This document shows positions 49,946 to 59,623 of a stretch of 64,000 nucleotides of DNA, piece by piece (the stretch's first letter is position 1; every line of letters starts with the position of its first letter). Location: assembly GCA_003158855.1 (NCBI GenBank), contig PMLJ01000018.1, positions 104,136 to 168,135 of the forward strand. The letters run 5' to 3'. The notes under the pieces were generated by a model. The model did not search any database and was not told the DNA's origin. It worked only from the letters and a program-made list of their open reading frames with translations. A program made the translations under genes and the position numbers. This stretch comes from Acidimicrobiaceae bacterium. GTDB lineage: Bacteria > Actinomycetota > Acidimicrobiia > Acidimicrobiales > RAAP-2.

Positions 49946-51013
49946 ATGAGCGAGATACCGAAGGTGACACCGAGGTTCGCCGATCAGCCGGCGGGCGTAG
50001 TGTGGCCCACCGTCGAGTGGCCGCGCGCCACGTGCGAGAACCAGGTGCGCCTCGAAGAGGTCATCGACGAAGCCTTCACCTTCGATGATCTTGAGGTCAC
50101 GAACGCGGTCGTGGTCATCCAGGGCGGACGGGTGCTCTTCGAGCGTTATGGCGGCGTGCAGGAGTTCTTCGACCGTCCCGCCCTTCCCATTGACCAGGAC
50201 AGCAAACTTCTTTCGTGGTCCATGGCCAAGTCGATGCTGCACGTGATCATCGGCGGCCTAGTCGACCAGGGCATCCTCTCGCCCGATGAGCTCGCCCCGG
50301 TCCCCGAATGGAGCGACGAGCACGATCCCCGCCACCGGATCCGACTTCGTGACCTGCTCGCCATGCGCGACGGGCTGGCGTTCGTCGAGAACTACGAGAT
50401 CGGCCAGGTGAGCCACGTTATCGAGATGCTCTTCGGCGAAGGCAAGCAAGACACGGCGGCCTACACCGCGAAGCTTCCGCTCGCCCACGAGCCCGGTAGC
50501 TTCTTCAACTACTCGAGCGGCACCACGAACGTGCTCAGTCGAATCGTGGCCGACCAGGTTGGCTACGGCGACGCCTACCGGTCGCACCTGCAGGGCCATC
50601 TCTTCGACCCGATCGGCATGAAGAGCGCCGAGGCGACGTTCGACCCGACGGGCGTCTTCATCGCATCGAGTTACGTGCACGCTACGGCGCTCGACTTCGC
50701 GAAGTTCGGTCTCCTGTACCTGCGAGGGGGCCAGTGGGAGGATGATCGGCTCATTTCGCGATCCTGGGCCTCGACCGCCCAGATCCCCCTCAGTCTTGAC
50801 GAGGAGAGCGGCTCGTTCTACTCGTGGCAGTGGTGGGTGAGCGCAGACCGCTACGGGACGTATTGGGCGAGTGGCTACGAAGGTCAGATGATCAGCGTGG
50901 TCCCCGCCCTCGACGCATTGATCCTCCGCTTCGGTCACACGCCCGAGGAGAACTACCCGGCCCTCGACCAGTGGCGCAGCCGAGTGCTCGGCGTACTCGC
51001 GGAAGAGTTCTAG
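49946..51013 (+). CDS. Serine hydrolase, class C beta-lactamase/esterase family
   Basis: A 355-residue enzyme with the SxxK motif S92-M-A-K95 (LLSWSMAKSML), the second motif Y-S-S in FNYSSGTTNVLS (in place of YxN) and a C-terminal GYEGQMISVVP segment. The family includes penicillin-binding-like esterases and nylon-oligomer hydrolases (6-aminohexanoate-dimer hydrolase-like). ATG 49946 is preferred over 49925 because of an AGGGGG site about 10 nt upstream. No signal peptide seen, so cytoplasmic. Confidence 0.85.
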   Translation: MSEIPKVTPRFADQPAGVVWPTVEWPRATCENQVRLEEVIDEAFTFDDLEVTNAVVVIQGGRVLFERYGGVQEFFDRPALPIDQDSKLLSWSMAKSMLHVIIGGLVDQGILSPDELAPVPEWSDEHDPRHRIRLRDLLAMRDGLAFVENYEIGQVSHVIEMLFGEGKQDTAAYTAKLPLAHEPGSFFNYSSGTTNVLSRIVADQVGYGDAYRSHLQGHLFDPIGMKSAEATFDPTGVFIASSYVHATALDFAKFGLLYLRGGQWEDDRLISRSWASTAQIPLSLDEESGSFYSWQWWVSADRYGTYWASGYEGQMISVVPALDALILRFGHTPEENYPALDQWRSRVLGVLAEEF

Positions 51014-51564
51014 ACACCCTCGTAGGAAAAACCCAGGTCCGGGGCGCTGAAGAGCGCATCGAACGCCAGACCTTCATTCGCCGCCATCGCCGCCGCGGTT
51101 CCTCCCCGGTCGACGACCGCAAGCAGCAGGATCACCTCGGCGCCGAAGTCACGCACTACCCGGGCCGCCTCGAGAAGGCTGGTCCCCCTGGTCACCGTGT
51201 CCTCGGTGATCACCACGCGGTCGCCGGGCAGAAGCGGCCCCGCGATTCGTCCGCCCCCGCCGTGATCCTTCACTTCCTTTCGCACGCTGAACGCGCGAAG
51301 CAGGCGGCCCCTGGTCGCCGCCACCCCGGCGGTGATGAAGGCGGCGCCGTCCGCGCCCATAGTGAGGCCGCCTATCGCAGTGGTGTCCGCGGGGATTCTC
51401 TCGAGCAGCAGGCTCGCCACGTCAACCATCACCTCGGGCGAACATATCGTCTGCTTCGAGTCAATGAACCATGACGATGGGCGTCCCGACTTCAGCACGA
51501 AGTCGCCGCGTCGCACCGAATGTTCGAGCAGGTGCTCGAGCACTCGGTTACGGGCGTCGCTCAT
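51010..51564 (-). CDS. pyrE: Orotate phosphoribosyltransferase
   Basis: A 184-residue type I phosphoribosyltransferase. The PRPP loop VVITEDTVTRGTSLLEA (113-129 region), the orotate-site FVLKSGRPSSWFIDSK near the start and GGLTMGADG are diagnostic. It makes OMP from orotate and PRPP in pyrimidine synthesis. The start overlaps the purM stop by 4 nt (ATGA), placing pyrimidine synthesis at the end of the purine unit. Convergent overlap with the serine hydrolase by 4 nt. Confidence 0.93.
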   Translation of the reverse strand: MSDARNRVLEHLLEHSVRRGDFVLKSGRPSSWFIDSKQTICSPEVMVDVASLLLERIPADTTAIGGLTMGADGAAFITAGVAATRGRLLRAFSVRKEVKDHGGGGRIAGPLLPGDRVVITEDTVTRGTSLLEAARVVRDFGAEVILLLAVVDRGGTAAAMAANEGLAFDALFSAPDLGFSYEGV

Positions 51565-52589
51565 GACAGTATGACGGACCCGCTGCCGCTTCGCACGTGG
51601 CCGACGACCGAGACGGTCAGACCGGTGGCCCGGGCCACCTCGATGGCGGAGTCGGTGTCGTCCGCGTCAATCGCCACGACCATGCCGAGCCCGCAGTTGA
51701 AGACACGCACCATCTCGTCCGCGCTCACCTGGCCGCGGCGTTGGATCTCGAAGAAGATCTCCGGCGTCTCGAAACTCTCCATGTGGATCACCGCGTCGCG
51801 GGTGGGTGGCAGAATCCGCCCGACGTTGCCGAGGATTCCGCCGCCGGTGATGTGCGCCGCCGCGCGAAGTCCGGCGCCGAGCTTCTTGTGGAGCGCGGTG
51901 ATGGCGGGCGAGTAGATCACCGACGGGATGAGCAGTTCGTCACCGAGCGTGCGCGAGGAACCGTCGTAGGACGGTTCGCTGAGAGATGCGTCGCTCGTGA
52001 TCAGGACCTTGCGCGCCAACGAGTAGCCGTTGGACCTGAGGCCCGGCGAGGCGAAACCCAAGAGCACGTCGCCCTTGTGCACTCGGTGCGGCCCAAGTTC
52101 GCGACCCCTCTCGACGACGCCGACGGCGAAGCCGGCCACGTCGAGATCGTCGGGACCCATGACGCCGCCGTGTTCGGCGGTCTCGCCTCCGAGCAGCGCC
52201 GTGTTCGCGATCCGGCATCCGGCGGCGATACCGCCCACCAGCTCCTCGAGACGATGCGGGTCAAGGGCTCCGACGGCGACGTAGTCCAGCAAGAAGAGAG
52301 GTTCGGCGCCCACGCACGCCAGGTCGTCGACCAGCATCGCGACGAGGTCAATTCCCACGGTGTCGTAACGTCCGACCTGGCGGGCCACCTCGAGCTTGGT
52401 GCCGACGCCGTCGGCCGATGCGACGAGCACCGGCTCCTTCATCTTCTTCGTGTTGAGGGCGAAGAGCCCGGCGAAACCACCGATGCCGCCGAGCACTTCG
52501 GCACGCTTCGTGCTGTCGACGGCCTCCCTGATCCGCTCGACCGCGTGGTCACCCTGTTCGATCGACACGCCGGCTGCGGCGTAGGTCAT
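51561..52589 (-). CDS. purM: Phosphoribosylformylglycinamidine cyclo-ligase (AIR synthetase)
   Basis: A 342-residue enzyme beginning MTYAAAGVSIEQGDHAVERI, with the ATP-site VASADGVGTK, GGETAEHGGVM and HITGGGILGNVGRILP. It closes the imidazole ring to make AIR, step 5 of the purine pathway. ATG 52589 matches the family start; the frame continues far upstream through purF without stops but that part is not coding. 29 nt separate it from purF. Confidence 0.95.
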   Translation of the reverse strand: MTYAAAGVSIEQGDHAVERIREAVDSTKRAEVLGGIGGFAGLFALNTKKMKEPVLVASADGVGTKLEVARQVGRYDTVGIDLVAMLVDDLACVGAEPLFLLDYVAVGALDPHRLEELVGGIAAGCRIANTALLGGETAEHGGVMGPDDLDVAGFAVGVVERGRELGPHRVHKGDVLLGFASPGLRSNGYSLARKVLITSDASLSEPSYDGSSRTLGDELLIPSVIYSPAITALHKKLGAGLRAAAHITGGGILGNVGRILPPTRDAVIHMESFETPEIFFEIQRRGQVSADEMVRVFNCGLGMVVAIDADDTDSAIEVARATGLTVSVVGHVRSGSGSVILS

Positions 52590-52618
52590 CCCGCCCGAGG
52601 GCTGATCAAGGAGCCGGC

Positions 52619-54019
52619 TCACCAGCGTCCCCCGGCAGTGCCGAGGGCGACCGGGGTCGGCGCCGGGTAGTTGCCGGTCAGGCAGGCGTCGCAGCACTCG
52701 CCGTCGAGTCGTATGGCCGATCGCAGGTTCTCCAGCGTGATGAACTCCAGCGAATCCGATCCGATGAATGCGTTCATCTCGGCGACCGAATGGTTGGCCG
52801 CCAGGAGATCGTCGCGCGTCGGCGTGTCGATTCCGAAGTAGCAGGGCCACATAAAGGGCGGCGACGAGATTCGCAGATGCACTTCCTTCGCACCGGCGTC
52901 TCGGAGCATGCGCACCAGCGCCCGGGTCGTCGTGCCGCGCACGATGGAATCGTCGACCACCACGAGACGCTGGCCCTCGATGTTCTCGCGAAGTGGATTG
53001 AGCTTGCGTCGCACGCTCGCGGCGCGCTTGTTCTGATCCGGTGCGATGAAGGTGCGTCCGATGTAACGGTTCTTCACCAGTCCGTAGCCGAAGGGTATCC
53101 CCGATGCCTTGGCGTAGCCTTCGGCGGCCGGCACCCCAGAGTCTGGAACACCCATCACGATGTCCGCCTCGACCTTGGACTGTCCCGCGAGGAGCTCGCC
53201 CATTCGCCTTCGCGTGGTGTGCACCTGGTGACCCATGAGGTACGTGTCGGGCCGCGCGAAGTACACGAACTCGAAGATGCACAGCATCTGCTTGTCGCCG
53301 GCGGGCTCGAGCAACTGCACGGACTCCACGCCCTCGTTCGTGATCGTCACCATCTCGCCGGGGCGGATCTCCCTGATGAACGTGGCGCCCACGACGTCGA
53401 GCGCCGGCGACTCCGAGGCGACCATCCAGCCTTCGGGCTTGTCCTCGCTGCCGAGGCGCCCGAGGCACAGGGGGCGAAAACCGTAGGGATCTCTCACGGC
53501 GTGCACCATGTTCGCCTCGAGCACCACCATCGAGAACGCGCCTTCGGCCTTGGTGAGCACTTCGTGCAGTGCTCCGCTGAGCGTAAGGCCGCGCTCGACC
53601 GCGCGTGACAGGAGTTCCGCCACGAGGTCCGAGTCGGACAGCATCGACGTCACTTGTATGCCCGCCACTTCGGCGAGGGCCGCGGTGTTGGTGAGGTTGC
53701 CGTTGTGGGCGATTGCGAAGCCCGACGTGCCCGCGGGGCGGTAGACCGGCTGGGCCGCGGTCCAGTTCGCCGAGCCGGACGTCGAATAACGGGTGTGGCC
53801 AATGACGATCGATCCGGCGAGTGCGCGAAGGGTCGTGTCGGCGAACACGTGGCTCACGAGACCGTTGTCTTTTACAACGGTGATCTGCTGGTTGTGGAAG
53901 GTGGCCATACCGGCCGACTCTTGGCCGCGGTGCTGCAGCGCGTAGAGCGAGTCGTAGCAGAGATAAGAGACGTCGCGACCCGCCGCCACAATCCCAACAA
54001 CGCCACAAGCTTCTTTCAT
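52619..54019 (-). CDS. purF: Amidophosphoribosyltransferase
   Basis: A 466-residue enzyme. A four-residue propeptide (MKEA) precedes the catalytic Cys5 (CGVVGI), then the Ntn glutaminase domain with HRGQESAG and [10 protein letters not shown], and the PRPP loop [13 protein letters not shown] near 353-365. Cys-rich sequence near the end (ECCDACLTG) suggests the 4Fe-4S type as in Bacillus. First committed step of purine synthesis. TAAAGT stands 9 nt before the ATG. Confidence 0.95.
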   Translation of the reverse strand: MKEACGVVGIVAAGRDVSYLCYDSLYALQHRGQESAGMATFHNQQITVVKDNGLVSHVFADTTLRALAGSIVIGHTRYSTSGSANWTAAQPVYRPAGTSGFAIAHNGNLTNTAALAEVAGIQVTSMLSDSDLVAELLSRAVERGLTLSGALHEVLTKAEGAFSMVVLEANMVHAVRDPYGFRPLCLGRLGSEDKPEGWMVASESPALDVVGATFIREIRPGEMVTITNEGVESVQLLEPAGDKQMLCIFEFVYFARPDTYLMGHQVHTTRRRMGELLAGQSKVEADIVMGVPDSGVPAAEGYAKASGIPFGYGLVKNRYIGRTFIAPDQNKRAASVRRKLNPLRENIEGQRLVVVDDSIVRGTTTRALVRMLRDAGAKEVHLRISSPPFMWPCYFGIDTPTRDDLLAANHSVAEMNAFIGSDSLEFITLENLRSAIRLDGECCDACLTGNYPAPTPVALGTAGGRW

Positions 54020-54114
54020 GCCTTCACCACTTTAGGGGTTACTTGATGGAAAGGCACTGCGACATTCTCGCACACACGCCAAGACCTCCGGCAGCCCTTC
54101 TGTACGCTGGAGTC

Positions 54115-55038
54115 GTGATTGATCTGCACACGCACTCGAGCTTCTCCGATGGATCGGATACTCCGACCGAATTGGCCCAAAGGGCCCACGATCTGGGTAT
54201 TTCGGCGCTGGCCCTGACCGACCACGACACCACCGCCAGCCACGGCGAGATGGCGGCAGCTTGCGCGTCGCTCGGCCTCGATCTGATCACCGGCCTCGAG
54301 GTCTCGCTCCGCGATAGTGAATTCCCGAAGCTCCGCCCGGACGGCAGCACCGGTCCGCGCAGCGTCCACGTGCTGGCCTACTTCGCGCCGCTCGATCCCT
54401 CGCACCCGCTCCAGCAGAAGCTGAGCGAACTACGCGTCGCCCGTGACGTGCGGAACCGCTCGCTGGTGGCCCTCCTGAACGAGAAGGGCTTCGAGCTGAT
54501 CACGCTCGACTACCTTGCGAAGTTGGCCGGCAACGTCGACTCGATTGGGCGCCCTCACTTCGCCCGGGCGATGTTCGAGCTTCATCCAGAGATCGTGGGA
54601 GAGCGCACCGACGAATCCTGGGGTCGGATCTTCATCGAATGGTTGGGCAGCGACGGCAGGGCGTACATCTCGAAGACCAGCATGCCCATCGAGGAGTTCG
54701 TGGACGCCGCCAAGGGCTCGTCGACCGTCTTCTCGATCGCCCACCCCCTCGTGAACTACGTGGACGGATCGAATATGTCGTCCATCGAGTCGACCATGCC
54801 GCGCGTCATGGCCTCGCTTCGCGAGCGGGGCTTCGCGGGTGTCGAGGCGTACTACGGCGGGACGAACGCAGCGACCAGGTCGCTCATGGTGAAGTTGACT
54901 CGCGACGCCGGGATGATTCCTACCGGCGGCTCCGACTACCACGGGACCTACAAGTCCGACGTGCAGCTGGGCTTCGGAAAATCCGGCGACCTGCGGGTCC
55001 CCAACGAAGTGCTGGACGAACTGAAGGCCTTGCTCTAG
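54115..55038 (+). CDS. PHP-domain phosphoesterase (RNase AM/TrpH-like)
   Basis: A 307-residue metal-dependent phosphoesterase: [16 protein letters not shown] at the very start (H and D ligands), [31 protein letters not shown] and the final GSDYHGT. This is the PHP family of the YciV/RnaAM 3',5'-nucleotide phosphatase type. The GTG 54115 has TACGCT 6 nt upstream and no spaced ribosome-binding site: leaderless. It lies on the opposite strand inside the purine cluster, tail to tail with purL and overlapping it by 4 nt. Confidence 0.87.
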   Translation: MIDLHTHSSFSDGSDTPTELAQRAHDLGISALALTDHDTTASHGEMAAACASLGLDLITGLEVSLRDSEFPKLRPDGSTGPRSVHVLAYFAPLDPSHPLQQKLSELRVARDVRNRSLVALLNEKGFELITLDYLAKLAGNVDSIGRPHFARAMFELHPEIVGERTDESWGRIFIEWLGSDGRAYISKTSMPIEEFVDAAKGSSTVFSIAHPLVNYVDGSNMSSIESTMPRVMASLRERGFAGVEAYYGGTNAATRSLMVKLTRDAGMIPTGGSDYHGTYKSDVQLGFGKSGDLRVPNEVLDELKALL

Positions 55039-57311
55039 TCCGTCGAGGTGAGGGCGTCTTCGAGCGCGTGGCGGCGGCGATTCTCGATGTCGCCCACCTT
55101 GAGGTCGATCGCGGTTCCAATCTTCAACGACGAGCCACCAACCGTTCCCAAAGCCACGACCGGCACGCCTGCCACGACCGCGCGGGCAATGAAGGCATCC
55201 ACGTTGCTGGTCGCCATGGCGAACCGGCCGGGGAACTCGGCGAAAAGCTCGCCGTGGCCAGTCAGTTGCGCCACCTCGACCCCGATGCCAGTTGAGGCCG
55301 CCATCTCGGCGAGCGCGGTGGCGAGCCCGCCTGCACCGACGTCGTGCACCGCGGTGACGTCGCTCCTTGATCCCGCGCAGATCGCCGCGATCTCCTTCGT
55401 AACGAAAGCGATCGTCGGAACGAGCGTCGTCGCGTCGAAGGGCGGCACGTTGCCTCCTCGACGGCCGCGCCTGGTGGCCCACCGGCTTCCGCCGAGAGGA
55501 AACGGCACCTCGCCGGCGGCGGTTCGCGTGCCCACGAGAACCAGTGAGTCCCCCTCGTTCCACGCCCAGCCGGGGGGCGGAGCGATCAAGGAGTCGACGA
55601 CACCGAGAAGTCCGACCACCGGCGTCGGGTCGATATCATTGCCGCCGCTCTCGTTGTAGAGCGAGACGTTCCCGCCAATGACCGGAAGTCCGAGGCCGTT
55701 GCAGGCTTCGGTCATGCCGTCAATCGACTCCGAGAGCTGCCACATCACCTCGGGGTGCTCGGGATTGCCGAAGTTAAGACAGTTGACAACCGCCTTGGCG
55801 GTCGCGCCGACGCACGCCAGGTTCGCCACGCTCTCGGCGACGGTCAGCGCGGTCCCGACCCGAGGGTCGAGCGCGCACCATCGCGGGTTCGAGTCAGTTG
55901 AGAGCGCGATGCCCCGCTCGGAGATGGGAAGCCCCGGCCCGGCGAGGCGAAGCAACGCAGCGTCGCGGCCCGGTCCGACGACCGTGTTCAAGAAGAGCTG
56001 CGAGTCGTACTGGCGGTAGACCCAAGCCGGATCGATGAGCAGATCTAGGAGATCCTCGTTCGGGGAGCCCTCGGGCTCGTCGTTCGTCGGATCGTCCGCG
56101 TGCACCGCGTCCAGCGACTCGGGGCGCCGTCTCGGCCGGTCATAGAGGGGCGCCTCGTCCGCGAGGGACGACGCGGGGACCTCAGCGAGAATCTCACCGT
56201 CGAAGCCCCGTCGAATTCGCAGCATGCCGAAGGGTTCCCCCTCGGCGTCGACCGAGGGCTCGACGACGTGGCCGACGACGCTCGCGCGAACTTCCCATTT
56301 CGCGCACAGCTGGGCGACCGTGGGCCAATGCTCGGGCGTGATGATGGCGAGCATCCGCTCCTGGCTCTCCGAGGTCATGATTTCGAAGGGCTGCATCCCC
56401 TCCTCGCGAAGCGGCACCGCGGTGATGTCGACATCCATGCCGACACCTCCGCGCGCCGCGGTCTCGCTCGTCGCACAGACGAGCCCCGCCCCGCCCAAAT
56501 CCTGGATGCCCACCACGAGCCCGCGATCAAGCAACTCGAGACACGCCTCGATAAGACGCTTCTCCTCGTAGGGGTCGCCGACCTGGACACTCGGCCGCTT
56601 CGCGTCGTCGAGCGACTCCGCTCCGTCCTCGCCGCTGAATCCCGCCGACGCCAGCACCGATACACCGCCGATACCGTCGCGGCCGGTCGAAGAACCGAGC
56701 AGCACCGCGAGGTTGCCAACGCCCGATGCGATGCCGAGCACGAGCCGGTCGGTCGGCAGGGCCCCGGCGCACAGGACGTTCACGAGCGGGTTGGACGAGT
56801 AGCACTCGTCAAAGGTGAGTTCGCCGCCGATGGTCGGCACGCCCACCGAGTTTCCGTAGCCCGAGATTCCCGACACCACCCCTTCGACGAGCCAGCGCTG
56901 ACGGGCGTCGGTGAGCTCACCGAAGAAAAGCGGGTCCATCAAGGCCAAGGGGCGAGCGCCCATCGTGAAGACGTCGCGAAGGATGCCTCCGACGCCGGTC
57001 GCCGCGCCCTGATAAGGCTCGATCGCCGAAGGGTGGTTGTGGCTCTCAATGCGGATCGCGACGGCGATCCCGTCGCCGGCGTCAATGACCCCCGCATTCT
57101 CGCCGGGTCCGACGAGCACGTGCGGTGCCTCGGTAGGCAGGCGCTTCAGGTGTATGCGCGATGACTTGTAGGAGCAATGCTCGCTCCACATCACGCCGTA
57201 GAGCGCAAGTTCCAGGGGATTGGGGTCTCGACGGAGCACCGAGCGGATCTCGTCCAGTTCGGAATCGGTGAGACCAAGGGCGCGATGCAGGGGCTCGGGG
57301 GCGCTACTCAC
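55035..57311 (-). CDS. purL: Phosphoribosylformylglycinamidine synthase subunit PurL
   Basis: A 758-residue small-type PurL working with PurQ and PurS. Landmarks are [13 protein letters not shown] near residue 40, [23 protein letters not shown] near 87-109, IQDLGGAGL, then the second AIR-synthetase-like half with [13 protein letters not shown] and [13 protein letters not shown] start at 57311. Makes FGAM from FGAR with ammonia delivered by PurQ. The next gene upstream in the operon is a small membrane protein, 9 nt away. Confidence 0.95.
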   Translation of the reverse strand: MSSAPEPLHRALGLTDSELDEIRSVLRRDPNPLELALYGVMWSEHCSYKSSRIHLKRLPTEAPHVLVGPGENAGVIDAGDGIAVAIRIESHNHPSAIEPYQGAATGVGGILRDVFTMGARPLALMDPLFFGELTDARQRWLVEGVVSGISGYGNSVGVPTIGGELTFDECYSSNPLVNVLCAGALPTDRLVLGIASGVGNLAVLLGSSTGRDGIGGVSVLASAGFSGEDGAESLDDAKRPSVQVGDPYEEKRLIEACLELLDRGLVVGIQDLGGAGLVCATSETAARGGVGMDVDITAVPLREEGMQPFEIMTSESQERMLAIITPEHWPTVAQLCAKWEVRASVVGHVVEPSVDAEGEPFGMLRIRRGFDGEILAEVPASSLADEAPLYDRPRRRPESLDAVHADDPTNDEPEGSPNEDLLDLLIDPAWVYRQYDSQLFLNTVVGPGRDAALLRLAGPGLPISERGIALSTDSNPRWCALDPRVGTALTVAESVANLACVGATAKAVVNCLNFGNPEHPEVMWQLSESIDGMTEACNGLGLPVIGGNVSLYNESGGNDIDPTPVVGLLGVVDSLIAPPPGWAWNEGDSLVLVGTRTAAGEVPFPLGGSRWATRRGRRGGNVPPFDATTLVPTIAFVTKEIAAICAGSRSDVTAVHDVGAGGLATALAEMAASTGIGVEVAQLTGHGELFAEFPGRFAMATSNVDAFIARAVVAGVPVVALGTVGGSSLKIGTAIDLKVGDIENRRRHALEDALTSTD

Positions 57312-57320
57312 CCCTCCAAA

Positions 57321-57764
57321 CTACTGGCCAGCGCCACCACCCTCGCCCGCCACGTGGTCGAGCTCACGGCGATGAGCCCACACCCACCTCGTAAGGAGGG
57401 CGGCGGCCGCGAATGTGACGACGTTGATCGCGAGCTCGACCAGCCCGTTCGACCCTCGTGACCAGATGCCGTGCTCGACGTCGTAGAGAGCATCCATCCC
57501 GCCTAGGTAGAAACCGGCGCCGGCGCCGAGGAGCAGGAAGAGCACCGCTGAGGAGGACCTTCGCCGCAAGGCCCTCGCGGAGAGGAGCAGGAAGAGAACG
57601 ATGAAGCCGTCCGCCACCGGAAATGCCTGCTCGAAACTGACGTAGACGGGACTGGATTCGGAGGCGACCAGGGAGCGATGGCTGAACCAGGCGACCCAGT
57701 AGAGGACGATGATCGTGGCGAGCGAGTAACAAACGGCTACGGGTCTGACGCGAGAGTCGTTCAT
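57321..57764 (-). CDS. Four-helix membrane protein inside the purine operon
   Basis: A 147-residue protein with four hydrophobic helices (about 8-28, 48-64, 71-90, 108-130) and short charged loops. It lies 25 nt after purQ and 9 nt before purL on the same strand, so it must be co-transcribed with them. I recognise no family. ATG 57764 is chosen as the first start after purQ. Confidence 0.7.
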   Translation of the reverse strand: MNDSRVRPVAVCYSLATIIVLYWVAWFSHRSLVASESSPVYVSFEQAFPVADGFIVLFLLLSARALRRRSSSAVLFLLLGAGAGFYLGGMDALYDVEHGIWSRGSNGLVELAINVVTFAAAALLTRWVWAHRRELDHVAGEGGGAGQ

Positions 57765-57789
57765 GGCCCCTGGCGCCGAAGCTTCGCCG

Positions 57790-58461
57790 CTAGCGGGCCA
57801 GGGCCGGGGCGAAGACGAAGCCGTCGAGCAGGACCCGCCCGTCGGCACTTCCGAGCAGGGTCGACATGGCGCGCTCGGGGTGCGGCATGAGGCCTACGAC
57901 GTTGCCGGCGACGTTGGAGACACCCGCGATGTCGCCCACGGAGCCATTGGGATTCTCCCTGTAACGAAGAGCGATCTGGTCGTTCTCTTCGAGGGAGCGG
58001 AGCGTCTCGTCATCGCACGTGTAGGCACCGGAGAAGTGGTTGATCGGAATGACGAGCTCCTGGCCCTTGGTGGCGCCGCGCGTCAAGACCGACCTGGTCG
58101 ACTCGACGATCAGTGTTGTCGGCTCGCAGATGAACGTGAGTCCCCGGTTCTTCTGCAGCGCGCCCGGCAAGAGGCCGGCCTCGGTGAGAACCTGGAATCC
58201 GTTGCAGATGCCGAGAACCGGGCCGCCCTCTTTCGCGAAGTTCGCGACCGCTTCCATCACCGGCGAAAACCGGGCCAGCGCGCCGGGGCGCAGGTAGTCG
58301 CCGTGCGCAAATCCGCCGGGCAGGATAACCCCGTCGAAATCGGTGATGCTGGTCTCGGAGTGCCAGATGAAGTCGGCCTGAGCGCCCAGAGCGGTGACCG
58401 CGGCGAGCGCGTCGTACTCGCAGTTCGAACCGGGAAAGACGACGACACCGATGCGGGTCAT
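57790..58461 (-). CDS. purQ: Phosphoribosylformylglycinamidine synthase subunit PurQ (glutaminase)
   Basis: A 223-residue class I glutamine amidotransferase: IGVVVFPGSNCEYDA, GGFAHGDYLRPGALA, nucleophile Cys in GICNGFQVL (C86) and the His/Glu pair in GLMPHPERA. Supplies ammonia to PurL. ATG overlaps the purS stop by 4 nt (ATGA). Confidence 0.95.
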   Translation of the reverse strand: MTRIGVVVFPGSNCEYDALAAVTALGAQADFIWHSETSITDFDGVILPGGFAHGDYLRPGALARFSPVMEAVANFAKEGGPVLGICNGFQVLTEAGLLPGALQKNRGLTFICEPTTLIVESTRSVLTRGATKGQELVIPINHFSGAYTCDDETLRSLEENDQIALRYRENPNGSVGDIAGVSNVAGNVVGLMPHPERAMSTLLGSADGRVLLDGFVFAPALAR

Positions 58462-58727
58462 GCACTGCCTCCTATTGCCGAGGTTCCGATACTGGCCGAA
58501 GCGTCCTCGATCACCGGATTCGAGAGCAGCCGCTCGGCGAGCGCGGTGGCCTTCTCGAGCGCGGACGCCTCGTCGGCGGCTTCGATAGTCATTCTAAATG
58601 ACTTGCCCGCTCGAACGTGGGTGACTCCGGTGAAGCCCAGCGCCGGCAGGGCGCGTTCGATTGTCGCCCCCTCGGGATCGGCAATACCTTCGCGCAGCGT
58701 GACGGTGACAATGACGGGGAAGTTCAC
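58458..58727 (-). CDS. purS: Phosphoribosylformylglycinamidine synthase subunit PurS
   Basis: An 89-residue dimer-forming subunit: VIVTVTLREGIADPEGATIERALPALGF, then VRAGKSFRMTIEA and a helix ending LLSNPVIED. GTG 58727 matches the family start and lies 2 nt after the purC stop. PurS bridges PurL and PurQ. Confidence 0.93.
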   Translation of the reverse strand: MNFPVIVTVTLREGIADPEGATIERALPALGFTGVTHVRAGKSFRMTIEAADEASALEKATALAERLLSNPVIEDASASIGTSAIGGSA

Positions 58728-58729
58728 GA

Positions 58730-59623
58730 CTACGCACCGTACCAGTCTGCGAGTGAGCGCCCGGTCACCCGCTCGTAGGCGGTGACGTAGCGCGCTGACG
58801 TCACGCGGACAATCTCGTCGGGGACGGGTGGAGGTGGCGGCGTGCGGTCCCAGGGCTGACTCGCCAGCCAGTCTCTGAAGGGCTGCTTGTCGAACGAAGG
58901 CGGGATCTCTCCCGGGCGGACCTGGTCGGCGGGCCAGATTCTCGACGAATCGGGCGTCAGGACCTCGTCGCAGACCACGAGCTCGCCGTCGACGAACCCC
59001 AGCTCGAACTTGGTGTCGGCGAGCACCAGTCCGACCTCGGCCATCGCCGCCGCCGCCCTCTTGAAGAGGTCGAGGCAAAGGCCCATCGCCTGGCCCAACG
59101 CTTGGTCGCCCACAATCTGCGCCGCGCTCGCGAGGTCGATATTGAGGTCGTGCCCGGACTCCGCCTTGGTCGAGGGCGTAAAGAGCGGCCTCTCGAAGGG
59201 GTCGGTGAGACGTAGTCCCGGCGGGGCTTCCATGTTGTGGACCGTGCCTTTGAGCACGTACTCGTCGTGGGCTTGACCGGCGAGCCGGCCCCTCACGATG
59301 CACTCGAGGGGCAGCATCCTCGCGCGACGCACGAGCATCGTTCGGCCGTGCCACGCGGTCTCGTCAAGGAAACCGGGCACGAACTCGTCGATCACCGCCG
59401 GATCGCAGGCGACGAGGGCCGTGGGCACCTGGTCGGCGAACTCTCGAACCCAGTAGTGGGTGAGGGCCGTGAGCACCCGCCCCTTCTCGGGAATCGGTTC
59501 CTTCATCACCACGTCAAAGGCGCTCAACCGGTCCGACGCCACCATCAAGAGGTGCTCCTCGTCGACCTCGTAGAGGTCGCGGACCTTGCCCGAGTAGATG
59601 CGGTGGATGTCGAGATTCGTCAT
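58730..59623 (-). CDS. purC: Phosphoribosylaminoimidazole-succinocarboxamide synthase
   Basis: A 297-residue SAICAR synthetase: IYSGKVRDLYEV near the start (ATP-grip), SAFDVVM, ECIVRGRLAGQAHDEY, then LADTKFELGF and LTPDSSRIWP. ATG 59623 overlaps the purB stop (ATGA). The length is that of the monofunctional enzyme with the yeast-type long form. Confidence 0.94.
   Translation of the reverse strand: MTNLDIHRIYSGKVRDLYEVDEEHLLMVASDRLSAFDVVMKEPIPEKGRVLTALTHYWVREFADQVPTALVACDPAVIDEFVPGFLDETAWHGRTMLVRRARMLPLECIVRGRLAGQAHDEYVLKGTVHNMEAPPGLRLTDPFERPLFTPSTKAESGHDLNIDLASAAQIVGDQALGQAMGLCLDLFKRAAAAMAEVGLVLADTKFELGFVDGELVVCDEVLTPDSSRIWPADQVRPGEIPPSFDKQPFRDWLASQPWDRTPPPPPVPDEIVRVTSARYVTAYERVTGRSLADWYGA

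Noticed and set aside
52590..54008. Upstream extension of the purM frame, open through the whole of purF
   Set aside because: It overlaps the well-supported purF gene on the same strand in another frame, has Arg/Gly/Pro-rich shadow composition, and the family start of PurM is at 52589.
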